DNA from: CAJBLF01 sp964545415
Lineage (GTDB): Bacteria > Patescibacteriota > Gracilibacteria > Absconditabacterales > Absconditicoccaceae
Direction: 5' to 3'
Length of the DNA stretch: 34,820 bases
NCBI GenBank assembly: GCA_964545415.1
Contig: CAZJFP010000013.1
Location: 1 to 34,820 of the forward strand
Numbering within the stretch: position 1 is the first letter of the stretch; each line of letters begins with the position of its first letter. Shown here one piece after another: positions 27,489-34,820 of the stretch. The notes beneath the pieces are model-generated. The model was not told where the DNA came from. It searched no databases and worked only from the letters and a program-made list of their open reading frames with translations. The translations under genes were made by a program, and so were the position numbers.

Positions 27489-28626
27489 ATTGTTGCAATC
27501 GTTTGTTGATTTTGGTCTCTTCAGCTCATTTTTTCACTTGACTCATAATATCGTCGATCATACTTCTCAAACTTTCTCCTGTCATTTTTTGTGTAGTGGA
27601 CTGAGTTGTCGATATACCTAGATATGCTTGGATATTGTTGTAATTTGCTAAATTGTCTTGATAAGCTTTGGGGCTTATATTATAGAGCGTATTGATAAAA
27701 AAGCTTATCACTTTGTTTATAGCCGGATTGAGGATCATATCACCTCCGATTTCATTTATAAAAAATCTCTCTTTTTGTTGTTCAAATGCGTTCACCATAT
27801 TTCATCGGATGGTATCTTGTACATTTTCAACACTCTTTCCTTTGTATTTTCCTATGAGCTGTATTGCTCATGAGAGCTCTTTTGGCAGATAGTATTCAAT
27901 ATTACCCTGGAGAATTTGCATGATGGTAGTTTCTCCTGATTGTTCCAAGGTTACCGCGGATTGCGGATTGATATTGATGAATGCTCCATTTCCTAGGTTG
28001 ATAAATACTTTTTTTATGTCAGATTTCGTCTTGGCGACAAAGCTTATCTGGGTTTTTTGGGAAAGGTCGATGTCACTTACTTGTATTTCATTGATAGGTA
28101 TTTCTTTTGTTCATAATGCGTTTTTGATCAATAATATTCATTCTTGGGCTCATTGGTTGATTATTTTTGTTTTCTGTGATTGGATGAAATCATTGATATT
28201 TGGTATGTTTTCATACATAGGAAGTATGCCAGTCAAGAGCACAAATACAATCCCAATCCCAATAATACCCATAAAAATGAAGCGCACTCGATGTGTGATA
28301 TAGGTCACAGCCAGCGCTAATATGATAAGTCCAAAGAGTGTAATGAATTGTCTGCTATCCAAACCGATATTGTTCCTAAAAAAAACATCTCCGATAATAT
28401 AGAGATTGATCAAAATAATGATAAACATCATAAACCTAAACATCTTGTTGCCGCCATTGAGCATATATAAGAGCACAAAGGAAACAAAAAATATCGCTGT
28501 GTAGAGCTGATGGCCTATGATCCGATTCCATAGTGTTGCAGTATTGCCTGCATAAAGAAAATAGAGATATATACCTCATAGTATCAATACTCCAAACACT
28601 ATGCCTTTTAGTAATTTTTTGATCAT
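27487..28626 (-). CDS. Membrane-anchored protein with FecR-like extracytoplasmic part, 379 aa
   Basis: I place this only loosely. The N-terminal 150 residues hold five to six membrane helices (GIVFGVLILGGIYLYFLYAG, LYTAIFFVSFVLLYML, MFIIILINLYIIGDVFF, FITLFGLIILALAVTYI, FIFMGIIGIGIVFVLLTGIL). The outer part has VFINLGNGAFININPQSAVT followed by LEQSGETTIMQILQGNIEYY, resembling FecR domains, which sense or bear a beta sandwich. The C-terminus is helical (NEIGGDMILNPAINKVISFF, SLRSMIDDIMSQVKKGAEE). Several UGA codons encode Gly. The stop overlaps the T-run of the convergent terminator. FecR-like proteins also occur at 29110-30450, so the two may work together. Confidence 0.68.
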
Positions 28627-28664
28627 TATCTTTTAGAAAGAGGGATAAACATATTTTCGGTTAT

Positions 28665-28695
28665 ATATAAAAAAACTCCCTTTGCAAAGAGTTTT
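28665..28695 (-). terminator. Rho-independent terminator of the CutA-like gene
   Basis: AAAACTC at 28672-28678 pairs with GAGTTTT at 28689-28695; on the minus strand the stem is followed by a T-run and AT-rich sequence. The family A repeat lies between it and the gene. Confidence 0.7.
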
Positions 28696-28696
28696 A

Positions 28697-28828
28697 AGCT
28701 TAGTGAATAGTGAAAATTTAATAATGAATAGTGAAAGATTTGTTGTGATGAACTATGGTAATATACGATAGTCTATGAAATAGACGAAACAATCTCTTTT
28801 AATTTTTAGTTATTATTTTTTCATTATT
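28697..28828. repeat. AT-rich hairpin repeat, family A, copy 3
   Basis: AGATTTGTTGTGATGAACTA, ATATACGATAGTCTATGAAA and ACGAAACAATCT show internal complementarity. The core resembles the reverse complement of 7085-7206. The right end contains the stop codon of the 82-residue gene. Confidence 0.6.
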
Positions 28829-29061
28829 TTATATTCCTTGATCTCTGATTTTTTCAACAACGCTTCGACTTTCTTTTCGTTTTCTGGAGTGTATTCCACG
28901 AGAACAGCCTTTTCTTCTGCTTTTTGAATCTTGTTTTCGTGAAGGGTATATGATTGTATGTAGTTGAGTCTGGTGATTTTTGTAGCTGCTCATGATTTGA
29001 GAAGTCAGGTTATGATTTGTTTCAATTTTCTACCATCGTTCTTATAAAAAAACATAAGCAT
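28813..29061 (-). CDS. Small CutA-like protein, 82 aa
   Basis: The sequence is MLMFFYKNDGRKLKQIITG, LLKSGAATKITRLNYIQSYT, LHENKIQKAEEKAVLVEYTP, ENEKKVEALLKKSEIKEYKI, MKK. The order (long helix with Ala-Ala, strand, -SYTLHENKIQKAEE-, strand, then ENEKKVEALL helix) is similar to CutA1 divalent-cation-tolerance proteins (SxYxWxGKIxxxxE), but several core residues differ, so the assignment is tentative. Two UGA codons encode Gly. A second ATG at 29055 would shorten it by two residues. The stop codon lies in an AT-rich repeat. Confidence 0.6.
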
Positions 29062-29109
29062 GGGATATTTTTATTTCCTAAAAAAAATCATACACTTTTT
29101 GTGTCGGTA

Positions 29110-30450
29110 TTATTTGGCAGTTTCCTCTGTTTTTTGAGTTGCTAAACTTCCATATCCTTTTTCTATGATGGTTGTTATTCCTCTGGTTATGGTTTGGAGA
29201 TTTTCGATATATGTCGGCGGGATGGTGTAGGTAGCTGTTGCTTTGGTTTCCAATTCTATGATGGCCGCTTTCAATCCTTGTAGTTTTTGAGTAGCATCTC
29301 CCCCTTGTTTGGCATAGTTTATGCTTAATGCTTGATATACTGCTATGATTTTCCTTTCTAGAGTATTGAATGCTTCCGTAAATGATGATTCTTCAGCGGT
29401 TGTATATGCTGCTTCTATGTTTTTGAGATCTTCCATAAAGAACCTTTCATGAAGGTTTGCACTTATTTTTTCATCTTGTTCTGGTTCGAGAATCTGTTTA
29501 CCATCACTTAGTGTTGTATTTATATCTTTGGTAATCTCTGGATTGGCTTTTGTTATCTCTTTTGCACTCAATAAGCTCAATAACGAAACTTCAGGAGCCT
29601 CTGCTCAAGATACCGCCATTTCCTCTGTTTTTGGCGTAGTCAACGCAAATGTCTGAGAGATATTTTTGCTTTCTACGGCTTCGCTGAAATTATCGAAATT
29701 TGCGAACAGCTTGATGTCATTGTCTTGAATGGCCAGTACTTGGTTGTTGGTCATTTTGGTAGTCTGATCTGTTCCATTGCTTTTGGTCACTATCATATTT
29801 GCTCCGTTGTTTTTGATAATCTGGTTTTCACCATCTTTTATAAATTCAAAGCTCAATGGCTTAGATGTGTCTTCTTGTTTGAGTGTGATATCGTTGATAG
29901 CCAATTCTATATTTTGTATTTTTCGTTCGTTCCCTTCCATGGTGATAAAATCTCCGTACACGAGATTTAATTTGTAGTTTTCGTCGTGTGTTTGCTGGAT
30001 AATAAGTTTTGCAGGGCCTATTATTTTGGATTGTGCACCGCTATTGATCTCAAAAGCCAATTGTGCTCATTCTTTGACGAGAATGGTATCACCATTGCCG
30101 ATATTGTTGGTCTTGGTAAGTATACCATCATGCTCTATATAAAAATTTCCTTTTGCGTCGATAACCTGGGCTATATAATCTGCATTAGCGGTATTAGTCC
30201 CATTTTTGATGATAGAAAACCGATTGTAGTCTTGTAAGTTGCTGGTATTCAAAAAATACACTCCGTAGATTCCAAACAACAAGAATGCAAGAATTATCGT
30301 ATATACCGCATATTTTGCAGGAGCAAAAGAAAACCTTTTGAGTGATGCTTTTTTTGTCTTTTTATACAAAACACTCTGATAGAGATCCAACTTATCTACA
30401 TCAGTAAATTTGATATGTTTTTGTGTATCGAAGAATTCTTGGAGTTTCAT
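29110..30450 (-). CDS. FecR-like membrane-anchored protein, 446 aa
   Basis: This is a single-pass membrane protein that I class as FecR-like with moderate confidence. The cytoplasmic N-terminus (MKLQEFFDTQKHIKFTDVDK) and a helix (YAVYTIILAFLLFGIYGVYF) precede an outer region. That region has GAQLAFEINSGAQSKIIGPA followed by KLIIQQTHDENYKLNLVYGD and FITMEG, the FecR-type pattern of strands with a GxA-I-PAxl motif. The C-terminal 150 residues are helical (EDLKNIEAAYTTAEESSFTE, AFNTLERKIIAVYQALSIN). Two UGA codons encode Gly. FecR proteins often act with ECF sigma factors, but none is adjacent. The gene is divergent from the ArsR-type regulator. Confidence 0.72.
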
Positions 30451-30635
30451 AATCGAGGTAAATTGTGAAATAGAGCATTCTTACACCTCTATATACGAAT
30501 AAGTGGACAGTTTGTGACAATAAAATACTTTGTCTAATTATTTAAGATTGACTTTTTTAAATAAATATGTTTGTATAGTTTATACAAGATACAAGATATA
30601 TATCTTTTGCTTGTATTTTTGTTTTGAAAATATAG

Positions 30636-30665
30636 TATCTACGGTAGATATAGATATTTATCTAT
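30636..30665. promoter_or_regulatory. Two palindromes: probable operator of the ArsR-type gene
   Basis: TATCTACGGTAGATA (30636-30650) and ATAGATATTTATCTAT (30650-30665) are perfect palindromes sharing one base. They end 16 bp before the ATG of the ArsR-type regulator. Such repressors usually bind imperfect palindromes at their own promoter, so autoregulation is likely. A TTGACT (about 30549) and TATAGT (about 30575) promoter-like pair lies upstream. Confidence 0.6.
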
Positions 30666-30681
30666 GTAACTACCTCATCAA

Positions 30682-30939
30682 ATGATGGATACTATCTTCA
30701 GGACCTTGTCTGACAGGAATCGTAGAAGAATAATCCAGCTTTTGAAGCAGAAGGAGATGACGGTCTCCGAATTATTGACACATTTTGACATCACCCAGGC
30801 ATCATTGTCTCACCATCTGGATGTTCTGAAAAGATCGAATCTGGTGCTCGATGAGAGAAGGGGGCAATTTGTTTTCTATTCACTCAATCAGCCCGTTTTT
30901 GAGGAAAGCGTGAATATGATACTTAACCTACTTGTATAG
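30682..30939 (+). CDS. ArsR/SmtB-family winged-helix repressor, 85 aa
   Basis: This is a small DNA-binding repressor. MMDTIFRTLSDRNRRRIIQL is the typical start (ALSDPTRRRILxLL). The helix-turn-helix is EMTVSELLTHFDITQASLSH followed by HLDVLKRSNLVLDERRGQFV, and the wing ends FYSLNQPVFEES. No Cys residues are present, so it lacks the ELCVCDL metal-binding motif and probably does not sense metals through alpha-3 thiols. The gene contains no UGA, ends at a TAG and is followed directly by a family A repeat. Two palindromes precede it. A start at 30685 is also possible. Confidence 0.92.
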   Translation: MMDTIFRTLSDRNRRRIIQLLKQKEMTVSELLTHFDITQASLSHHLDVLKRSNLVLDERRGQFVFYSLNQPVFEESVNMILNLLV

Positions 30940-30940
30940 G

Positions 30941-31070
30941 TTAATTACTAATTAATAATGAAAAATGAATAATGATTGTATTGCTAGAATGATCTATTGT
31001 AAATAAACAATAGTGTATCATCATAACAAATCCTACATCATTCATCATTAATTATTCATCGTTCATTTTT
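30941..31070. repeat. AT-rich hairpin repeat, family A, copy 4
   Basis: It is nearly identical to the reverse complement of 12006-12135. TGATCTATTGT and ACAATAGTGTATCA pair in the middle; AATGAATAATG and CATTCATCATTAATTATTC arms pair outside. It starts 2 bp after the ArsR-type stop and ends in TTTTTTTTATTTTTG, so this copy could also work as a terminator. Confidence 0.85.
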
Positions 31071-31090
31071 TTTATTTTTGTCTATCAGTC

Positions 31091-31639
31091 ATGATCATTA
31101 CGATGTCAGGGAAGGCAGGAAGCGGAAAAGGAACGGTTGCGAAGATATTGTCAGAGAAATTAGGATATGAACATATCTCTATTGGAAATATGAAAAGGGA
31201 ATTGGCTACTCAAATGGGACTGACTATTTCCGAATTCAATGCTTTGTGAGAATTGCCTGAAAATAAAGAAACATTCGATCTTAAATATGAAGATTATCAA
31301 AAGAATCTGGATGTGAATTCTGGAATAATTTTGGATAGCAGGCTGGGATTTTATTGTCAACCTGATGCATTCAAGGTCTATCTTGATGTCAGTGATGAAG
31401 AGGCAGCGAGAAGGATTTTCGGTGATACAGAGAGGAGTGGAGATGCTTATGATTCGTTGCAAGCAGTCCAAGAGGCGACAAAAAAAAGGAACGCGGACGA
31501 CATTCAAAGATTCAAAGCATTGTACAATATAGATCTTAGCGACAAGGGTAATTTCGATCTAGTGGTCGATACGGACGGAAAAACTCCCCAGCAGGTGGCG
31601 GAAGAGATAATTGATAAATTTAATCAAATTCAGAAATAA
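31091..31639 (+). CDS. Cytidylate-kinase-like P-loop kinase, 182 aa
   Basis: This is a nucleoside-monophosphate kinase-type protein. Walker A is MIITMSGKAGSGKGTVAKIL, followed by GYEHISIGNMKRELATQMGL as in archaeal-type cytidylate kinases and AAA_33 kinases. IILDSRLGFY replaces the usual 'DGRDIGT-like' part. AARRIFGDTERSGDAYDSLQ and ATKKRNADDIQRFKALYNID, then FDLVVDTDGKTPQQVAE, match the lid and C-terminal helices of CMP kinases. One UGA encodes Gly (FNAL-G-ELPENKE). It overlaps nothing but is 2 bp from the next gene. Substrate (CMP/dCMP or another) is not set. Confidence 0.88.
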
Positions 31640-31641
31640 AT

Positions 31642-32052
31642 ATGGAAAAGATGCGGCCATGTTTCTATAGAGTAGCTCCTAAAGCGCTTGTCTTGGATGA
31701 AACAAGAACGAAAATTCTTCTGATAAGAGAAAACAATGGAAAACGAGATTTTCCTGGTGGAGGTCTAGATTTTGGTGAAAAGCCTAGACAAGGCCTTGTT
31801 AGAGAAATTCAAGAAGAAATGTGATTGGATGTATTGGAAGTGACTAATGAACCTACCTATTTCGTCATTTCCTTTAATCCGGAAAAAGATACTCGGTTAG
31901 CTCAGCCTTTTTATGAAACTACGCTTAAAAATTTAGATATAACTCCTTCTAGGGAGTGTCAAGAAGTGAGATTCGTCACCAAAGAAGAAGCAGAAAAATT
32001 ACCTATCCGTCCTAATGTGACGGCATTTTTGAAGCAATTCATACCTGGCTAG
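31642..32052 (+). CDS. Nudix hydrolase, 136 aa
   Basis: It hydrolyses nucleoside diphosphate-linked compounds. The Nudix box is GGLDFGEKPRQGLVREIQEE followed by M-G-LDV, matching Gx5Ex7REUxEExGU with the final Gly encoded by UGA. This is one of the cleanest proofs of recoding in the window. The N-terminal strand is RPCFYRVAPKALVLDETRTK followed by ILLIREN. The C-terminal VRFVTKEEAEKLPIRPNVTA is typical of Nudix proteins. The ATG is 2 bp after the kinase stop, so they are co-transcribed. The TAG overlaps the hflX TAG on the other strand within CTAG. The physiological substrate is unknown. Confidence 0.94.
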
Positions 32053-33170
32053 AGATTGTTGATTATCGCTGTTTTGATATCTTCCAAATTAGTTCCTTCT
32101 TTCACCGATACTCGGACATTTCCTTTTTCAGGGAAATGTTTTTTGATTTCGGCTAATTGTATTTTATCCAAAAGATCTATTTTATTGAAGACTAAAATCC
32201 TCTTCTGCTTTGCTCCTATTTCATTTAAAATATGGTTTACGACTTCAATCCTTTCGTTGATGAACGGGTCGGAAGCGTCGATAACGTGGAGAAGTAAGTC
32301 AGATTCAATACTGTCTTCCAAGGTAGAGGAAAATGATTTGACGAGTTTGGGAGGAAGATCGCGAATAAATCCGATCGTGTCGTTGAGTAGTACTTCCTTT
32401 CCCTCTCAGGTTTCTTTATTTTTGAAAATATAGACTTTACCTACATGAGTACCGAGGGTTGCAAAGAGTTTATTTTCGGCGAGAATACCTTTTCTCGTCA
32501 TAGCGTTTAAGAGCGAGGATTTTCCGGTGTTCGTGTATCCGACAATTCCTACGGTTGGCATCCCCTTTTTGATTCTCGCATCCCTATGGAGTTTGCGCAT
32601 TTTTTCGTATTCTTTGAGCTCTCTTTCTATCTGGAGGACTTTTTCTTTCAAGTGCCTTTTCATCCTTTCCGTGTTGGTTTCTCCCAGACCTCTCATGGCT
32701 CCGCTTCCTCCTCCTCACTGTCTGCCGAGCTCTATTCCCATACCATAAATTCTCGGACCCATATGCCTGATTGCTGCCAATTCAACTTGCAGCCTCGATT
32801 CCATGCTGGTGGCGTGTTTATCGAAGATTTTCAAAATCAGATCCACTCTATCTCGGATATCTATTCAAAATGGGCGGAGTTTTTCTTGGATGTAGAAAAT
32901 CTGTCTTGGTTTAAGGATATTTCCAATAATTAGTGTATTTGCTCCCAATCTTTGCATCTCAAAAATAATTTCTTCCAATTTTCCTTTCCCGACATAGGTT
33001 CTATGATCTGGTTTTTGTTTTTTCTGATATTTCTGGAGAATGACGATACCGCCGTAGGTATCTACGAGATTTTCCAATTCGCGCATTCTATCTGTCAAAA
33101 TATCCATATTGGTATCTTTGGTGACGACGTCCACGAGAAATGCTTTGAGCTGTTTACCTGTCTCTTCCAT
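32049..33170 (-). CDS. hflX: Ribosome-associated GTPase HflX, 373 aa
   Basis: HflX binds 50S subunits and helps split stalled ribosomes. The N-terminal domain has GGIVILQKYQKKQKPDHRTY followed by VGKGKLEEI. The linker has LGRQGGGSGAMRGLGETNTE (UGA=Gly in RQ-G-GGG). G1 is GIVGYTNTGKSSLLNAMTRK; G2/G3 are ATLGTHVGK and LLNDTIGFIRDLPPKLVKSF; G4 is LVFNKIDLLDK. The second motif in G3 is DTIGF rather than DTVGF. Three UGA codons encode Gly. The start at 33170 follows the typical METGK-like leader. It shares its stop with the convergent Nudix gene. Confidence 0.95.
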
Positions 33171-33405
33171 AAAGAACGATAAAATGATGAAATGAATTTA
33201 GCTTAAAGTTTAAAGCCTAAAGTTTAAAGCTGTAATGTGGTTAATTAGTTGTTTTGTGTTTTTATATAGTAGTTATTGGTTTGGTAAAAGCAAGAAGAAA
33301 AGATATAATTGAAAATTTTTTCGGGACGTGTTTTAACCTCACCTCTGTCCCCTCTCTACGAAGTGGAGAGTGGTGAAAATTTGGGAAAGTTTTCTCTCTT
33401 TTTAA
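33171..33405. repeat. Intergenic region with a palindromic repeat
   Basis: TAAAGTTTAAAGCCTAAAGTTTAAAGC is direct-repeated near 33200. A hairpin CTCTCTAC (33352-33359) with GTGGAGAG (33363-33370) around GAA lies in a CCTCACCTCTGTCCCCTCTC context, a repeat type resembling but not identical to that at 5511. No gene is visible in this 300-bp stretch. Confidence 0.6.
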
Positions 33406-33462
33406 TTGACTTTTGTATGAAAAAATATATAAAATATAAAATATAAAATATAAAATATAAAA
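33405..33462 (+). promoter_or_regulatory. Promoter with heptamer repeats
   Basis: TTGACT at 33406-33411 and TATAAA at 33428-33433 (16-bp spacer) form a promoter-like pair almost identical to that at 20672-20706. The -10 region grades into five tandem copies of an AAAATAT-type heptamer up to 33462, giving several overlapping TATAAA boxes. Confidence 0.6.
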
Positions 33463-33471
33463 AAAGAAATT

Positions 33472-34191
33472 ATGAAAAAAATAAAATTTATTATTAGTGT
33501 GATACTGTTAACAGTATCATCTGTAGTTCTTTCACAGACAGAAAAAACATATCCTATTGATGTTCAAGGTAATATACCTGAAAAAAAGGTTAATACAAAA
33601 GAGGTGCAATTATGTTTTGAATCTGATGTACCAGAACTTACTGATCAGCAAGTTTCCCAACTTCAGAAAGATGGAAAAATACAAGTCAGTGAAAAAAAAA
33701 TCAAAGGACGATATGAACAAGGTATTTTGTTTTATGTTCCTCGAGTAGAGGCGGATAGCTGCTTTTTAAAAGATAATATTGTATCTTATCAAGGATATTC
33801 TCAAAAGAATGAATCGAGAATGTTTAGTTGGTGGTATTTATCGATATTTTTGAGTATTTTTTTTATGATAATGATTCAAATTACCTTTTATGAATGCGTT
33901 AGTTTACGTGAGTCTTTTTATGCGTTTATATCTTTCCGTATTTATGTAGCTTTCTTTGTGTTATCATTATTATTCGCTATTGCATTTGTGTTTTTCCATG
34001 TATTTGTGTTTTTCTGTACGTTATCATTTATATTTGCTTGCGGTTGTATTCTATTTATGATTTTGTTTTTAATTATGCTTATTAACGGCATATTAAATGG
34101 CAAATTTACGAAAAAAAGATTAATCACACTAATAATTATATATTATGTGTGGATGATCGCTAATTGTATTCTTTTCTATTTGCAAATATAA
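33472..34191 (+). CDS. Membrane protein with signal peptide and polytopic C-terminus, 239 aa
   Basis: I recognise no family. A signal peptide (KFIISVILLTVSSVVLS) is followed by a soluble outer part of about 100 residues (CFESDVPELTDQQVSQLQKD, RYEQGILFYVPRVEADSCFL, two Cys that could form a disulfide). Four membrane helices follow: WYLSIFLSIFFMIMIQITF, FAFVFF-rich segments around 160-200 and TLIIIYYVWMIANCILFYL. It contains no UGA codon, unlike most neighbours, so it may be recently acquired or simply lack Gly there. A promoter with TATAAA repeats precedes it and a terminator follows. Confidence 0.75.
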   Translation: MKKIKFIISVILLTVSSVVLSQTEKTYPIDVQGNIPEKKVNTKEVQLCFESDVPELTDQQVSQLQKDGKIQVSEKKIKGRYEQGILFYVPRVEADSCFLKDNIVSYQGYSQKNESRMFSWWYLSIFLSIFFMIMIQITFYECVSLRESFYAFISFRIYVAFFVLSLLFAIAFVFFHVFVFFCTLSFIFACGCILFMILFLIMLINGILNGKFTKKRLITLIIIYYVWMIANCILFYLQI

Positions 34192-34196
34192 ATTAT

Positions 34197-34229
34197 AGAG
34201 ATCTCTCGGTTCGGGAGATCTTTTTTTTG
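34197..34229 (+). terminator. Rho-independent terminator of the 239-aa membrane protein
   Basis: AGATCTC (34199-34205) pairs with GAGATCT (34215-34221) around TCGGTTCGG and is followed by eight T. Confidence 0.85.
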
Positions 34230-34313
34230 TTGGGAAAAATTTTCTTGTGATGTGTTTTAACACCGCTAAAGAACTGGCATACTCCAATGTTTCTAATTTT
34301 TCAAGAAAAGTGG

Positions 34314-34349
34314 GATAGTCGAAAATATTGTGATAGTCGAAAATATCGT
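34314..34349. repeat. Two tandem 18-bp direct repeats
   Basis: GATAGTCGAAAATATTGT (34314-34331) is directly followed by GATAGTCGAAAATATCGT, with a partial third (GAAAATAGTC). It lies in the 284-bp stretch before rny and may be a regulatory site. Confidence 0.5.
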
Positions 34350-34475
34350 GAAAATAGTCAGATATGTATATATTAAAAAAAATTTCATTATGTAGTTTTG
34401 GTTGAAACTTATTCCATAAATCATATACTCATCCCACAGAACTCATTTTTTTATACTATAAATTATTTTATTCGC

Positions 34476-34820
34476 ATGGATATTCTAAGTATTGTTCTGA
34501 TCGTCGTGGCTCTTGGGCTAGGATGAGCAGTGGGGTTTTATGGCTACAAGAGAACCCTAACACAGAAGGCATTGGACTTCAAAAAGAAGATGGAAAAAGT
34601 GAAAGAAATCGAGGAAGAATTATTGGAAAATGCAAAAAAGAAGGCAGAAAAAGTATTGGAAGTGGCAGAAGAAAAAGCTCAGAAGATCGAAACCCAAAGA
34701 TTAGAGAAGATGGAAGTGATCCAAAATAGGTTGCTTGCCAGAGAAGAAAAAATGGACGAAAAGCTTGAAAAATTGGAGCAAGAAAAACTCAAATTGACGG
34801 AGAAACAGAAAGAAATGGAT
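34476..34820 (+). CDS. rny: Ribonuclease Y, N-terminal part (cut by the window end)
   Basis: RNase Y is a membrane-bound endoribonuclease that starts mRNA decay in many bacteria. Only the first 115 residues are present. MDILSIVLIVVALGLG-G-AV, followed by GFYGYK, is the N-terminal membrane helix with Gly encoded by UGA. A long Lys/Glu coiled coil follows (LENAKKKAEKVLEVAEEKAQ, LLAREEKMDEKLEKLEQEKL), matching the family. The KH and HD domains lie past the window end. The gene lies 280 bp after the membrane-protein terminator and probably has its own promoter. Confidence 0.85.

Overview
The window comes from a bacterium that reads UGA as glycine (translation table 25), so it most likely belongs to the Gracilibacteria/Absconditabacteria (BD1-5/SR1) branch of the Candidate Phyla Radiation. 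With UGA as stop, most genes break into in-frame pieces. With UGA as Gly, the pieces join into full-length families, and many UGAs fall exactly on conserved glycines: the Nudix box Gly, the MurG GGGTGGH loop, PilT, HflX and the ComEC VSGGN motif. Nearly all genes end in UAA or UAG. DNA is AT-rich, Shine-Dalgarno sites are rare, and genes are small and tightly packed.

Layout. 0.2-3.1 kb: a 940-residue SLH-type surface protein behind a leader of five consecutive hairpins. 3.9-5.5 kb: a ComEC channel carrying an in-frame palindromic repeat. 5.5-8.2 kb: an accessory stretch in which a DUF559 nuclease, a polysaccharide pyruvyl transferase (CsaB-like), a four-helix-bundle protein and a GIY-YIG nuclease are interleaved with three kinds of palindromic repeat. 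8.2-12 kb: a secreted lamin-tail-domain protein and MurG. 12.1-15.8 kb: an orphan HigA-like regulator, an array of 27-bp inverted repeats, and two unrecognised genes. 15.9-20 kb: rluA, secF, rnc and an LCP ligase, all on the minus strand. 20.2-24.6 kb: a membrane protein divergent from a plus-strand cluster of pilT, two small coiled-coil or basic proteins, two VirB2/TrbC-like membrane proteins and another membrane protein. 24.7-27.5 kb: tRNA-Gly(GCC), a 789-residue protein with a GH19-like lysozyme domain, and a 36-residue very basic peptide. 27.5-30.5 kb: two membrane-anchored FecR-like proteins and a CutA-like protein. 30.7-33.2 kb: an ArsR-type repressor, cytidylate-kinase-like and Nudix enzymes, and HflX. 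33.5-34.8 kb: a membrane protein and the start of rny.

How the genes fit together. Much of the window concerns the cell surface: SLH protein, pyruvyl transferase (pyruvylated polymers are SLH ligands in Gram-positive bacteria), LCP ligase, MurG, SecF and secreted LTD protein. DNA uptake or attachment is the second theme (ComEC, PilT, VirB2-like proteins). A peptidoglycan hydrolase would suit an epibiotic or predatory life, which is an inference. The most unusual features are the repeat-gene associations, the 27-bp array, the hairpin leader, and two genes in which a UGA sits immediately before a strong terminator, where it looks like a stop although UGA is glycine elsewhere.
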